The translations under genes and the position numbers were made by a program. From positions 64,776-82,483 of the forward strand of contig NWUY0300002798.1 of NCBI GenBank assembly GCA_004151065.3: a stretch of 17,708 bases of DNA, written 5' to 3'. The notes under the pieces are model-generated. The model ran no database searches. It saw only the letters and a program-made list of their open reading frames with translations, and was not told the origin of the DNA. The stretch is from Larix sibirica. Lineage: Eukaryota; Streptophyta; Pinopsida; Pinales; Pinaceae. This document shows, piece by piece, positions 17,129 to 17,708 of this stretch (the stretch's first letter is position 1; every line of letters starts with the position of its first letter).

Positions 17129-17708
17129 TTGATGAGGCAAATGACTGGGAATACTTGGCATACTGAACAATATAGAAAAATGCAAAAGAGAATCATTTTA
17201 ATGCAGGTTAAATTGTTGATGGGTTTGGCGAGTGTAGTTGGCATACTTGCGAGTATTGGCCAATACTTAGGAGTCTGGCGAGTATTGGCTGATCATTACT
17301 TGGTCAACAATAGTCAGAAGATCTGGCTATTGCTACGAATATATAAATTTGCTTTTCTTTGTCACGTTTTAGCACAAACTTTTAGTCTCAGGACCAACAA
17401 TGCTCTATGCTTTTGCTGATCTCAATCACTATGAAAACTAGTAGAGCTTTGTGCTGTTGAAATTTCTGAAATGCTCTAAAACCATGTGGAAATTTCTGCT
17501 ATCAAGGGTTATAATGCAAAACATAAATTTCACCTCTTAACTAGAGGTTTCCCGGGTCTTAACTTTGTCAATTTTTCAGCCTTAGGGCTTGTTGTTGCAC
17601 AACCTAGCAGCCCTTGGATTGTGTTGCCGCCTGATACGCACCTCAGGGTTAGCGTGGCAAAAATCTTCAAGTCACTTGGTGCATCCTTGGGGCAAGTCTC
17701 GAGTCAAG
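17129..17708. other. Unassigned sequence at the window end, with a 16-bp palindrome
   Basis: A 96-codon frame (17129-17419) has a hydrophobic stretch but no recognisable motif and is not called as a gene. A perfect palindrome, AGTATTGGCCAATACT, lies at 17252-17267. From about 17570 the sequence becomes GC-richer, possibly the edge of another repeat cut off by the window. Confidence 0.5.

Noticed and set aside
17129-17419. Plus-strand ORF of 96 codons with a hydrophobic segment
   Set aside because: No conserved motif, and part of it covers a palindromic and repetitive stretch, so chance is likely.

Overview
This window looks like a piece of a large, repeat-rich plant nuclear genome, most likely a gymnosperm and probably a conifer. 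The support is: two long decayed L1-type LINEs of the plant kind (apurinic-like endonuclease, reverse transcriptase, zf-RVT zinc region, C-terminal RNase H); a fragment of a Penelope-like retroelement, a class known among land plants mainly from conifers (the Dryad group); nested insertions; AT-rich intergenic DNA; and one plant-type gene exon with a likely intron donor. Nothing looks bacterial. No rRNA, tRNA or CRISPR array was recognised.

Layout. 1-427: the 3' end of a plus-strand retroelement ending in five TTATC units. 429-6640: LINE A on the minus strand, with ORF1 (DUF4283-like plus CCHC knuckle) and ORF2 (endonuclease to RNase H), wrecked by many stops and frameshifts. A 494-bp poly(A)-tailed insertion with a perfect 17-bp target-site duplication sits in its RNase H domain. 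6600-8526: an unidentified block with an open minus-strand ORF (Pro/Ser-rich head, coiled-coil tail), a perfect hairpin, and a plus-strand 3' end with a poly(A) run. 8527-9235: AT-rich DNA.

9236-14310: the most structured part. An unidentified element (here 'element E') occurs twice in opposite orientation. The plus-strand copy (9236-9610 plus 12508-13037) appears split by LINE B (9611-12507, plus strand). The minus-strand copy runs 14310 to 13377. Between them lies the Penelope-like fragment (13032-13230). This is a nested insertion series that also forms a long imperfect inverted repeat.

14310-17708: tandem AT-rich repeats, then a GC-richer segment with a possible TATA box, a small upstream ORF and an exon (15004-15264) resembling the first hemerythrin domain of BRUTUS-type iron-regulatory E3 ubiquitin ligases. 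It ends at a plausible splice donor, and no later exon was recognised. The rest is unassigned, with one weak candidate ORF (15733-16056).

Apart from the possible BRUTUS-like exon, the coding material is dead or fragmentary transposable-element sequence. All homology calls come from reading motifs by eye; no search was run.
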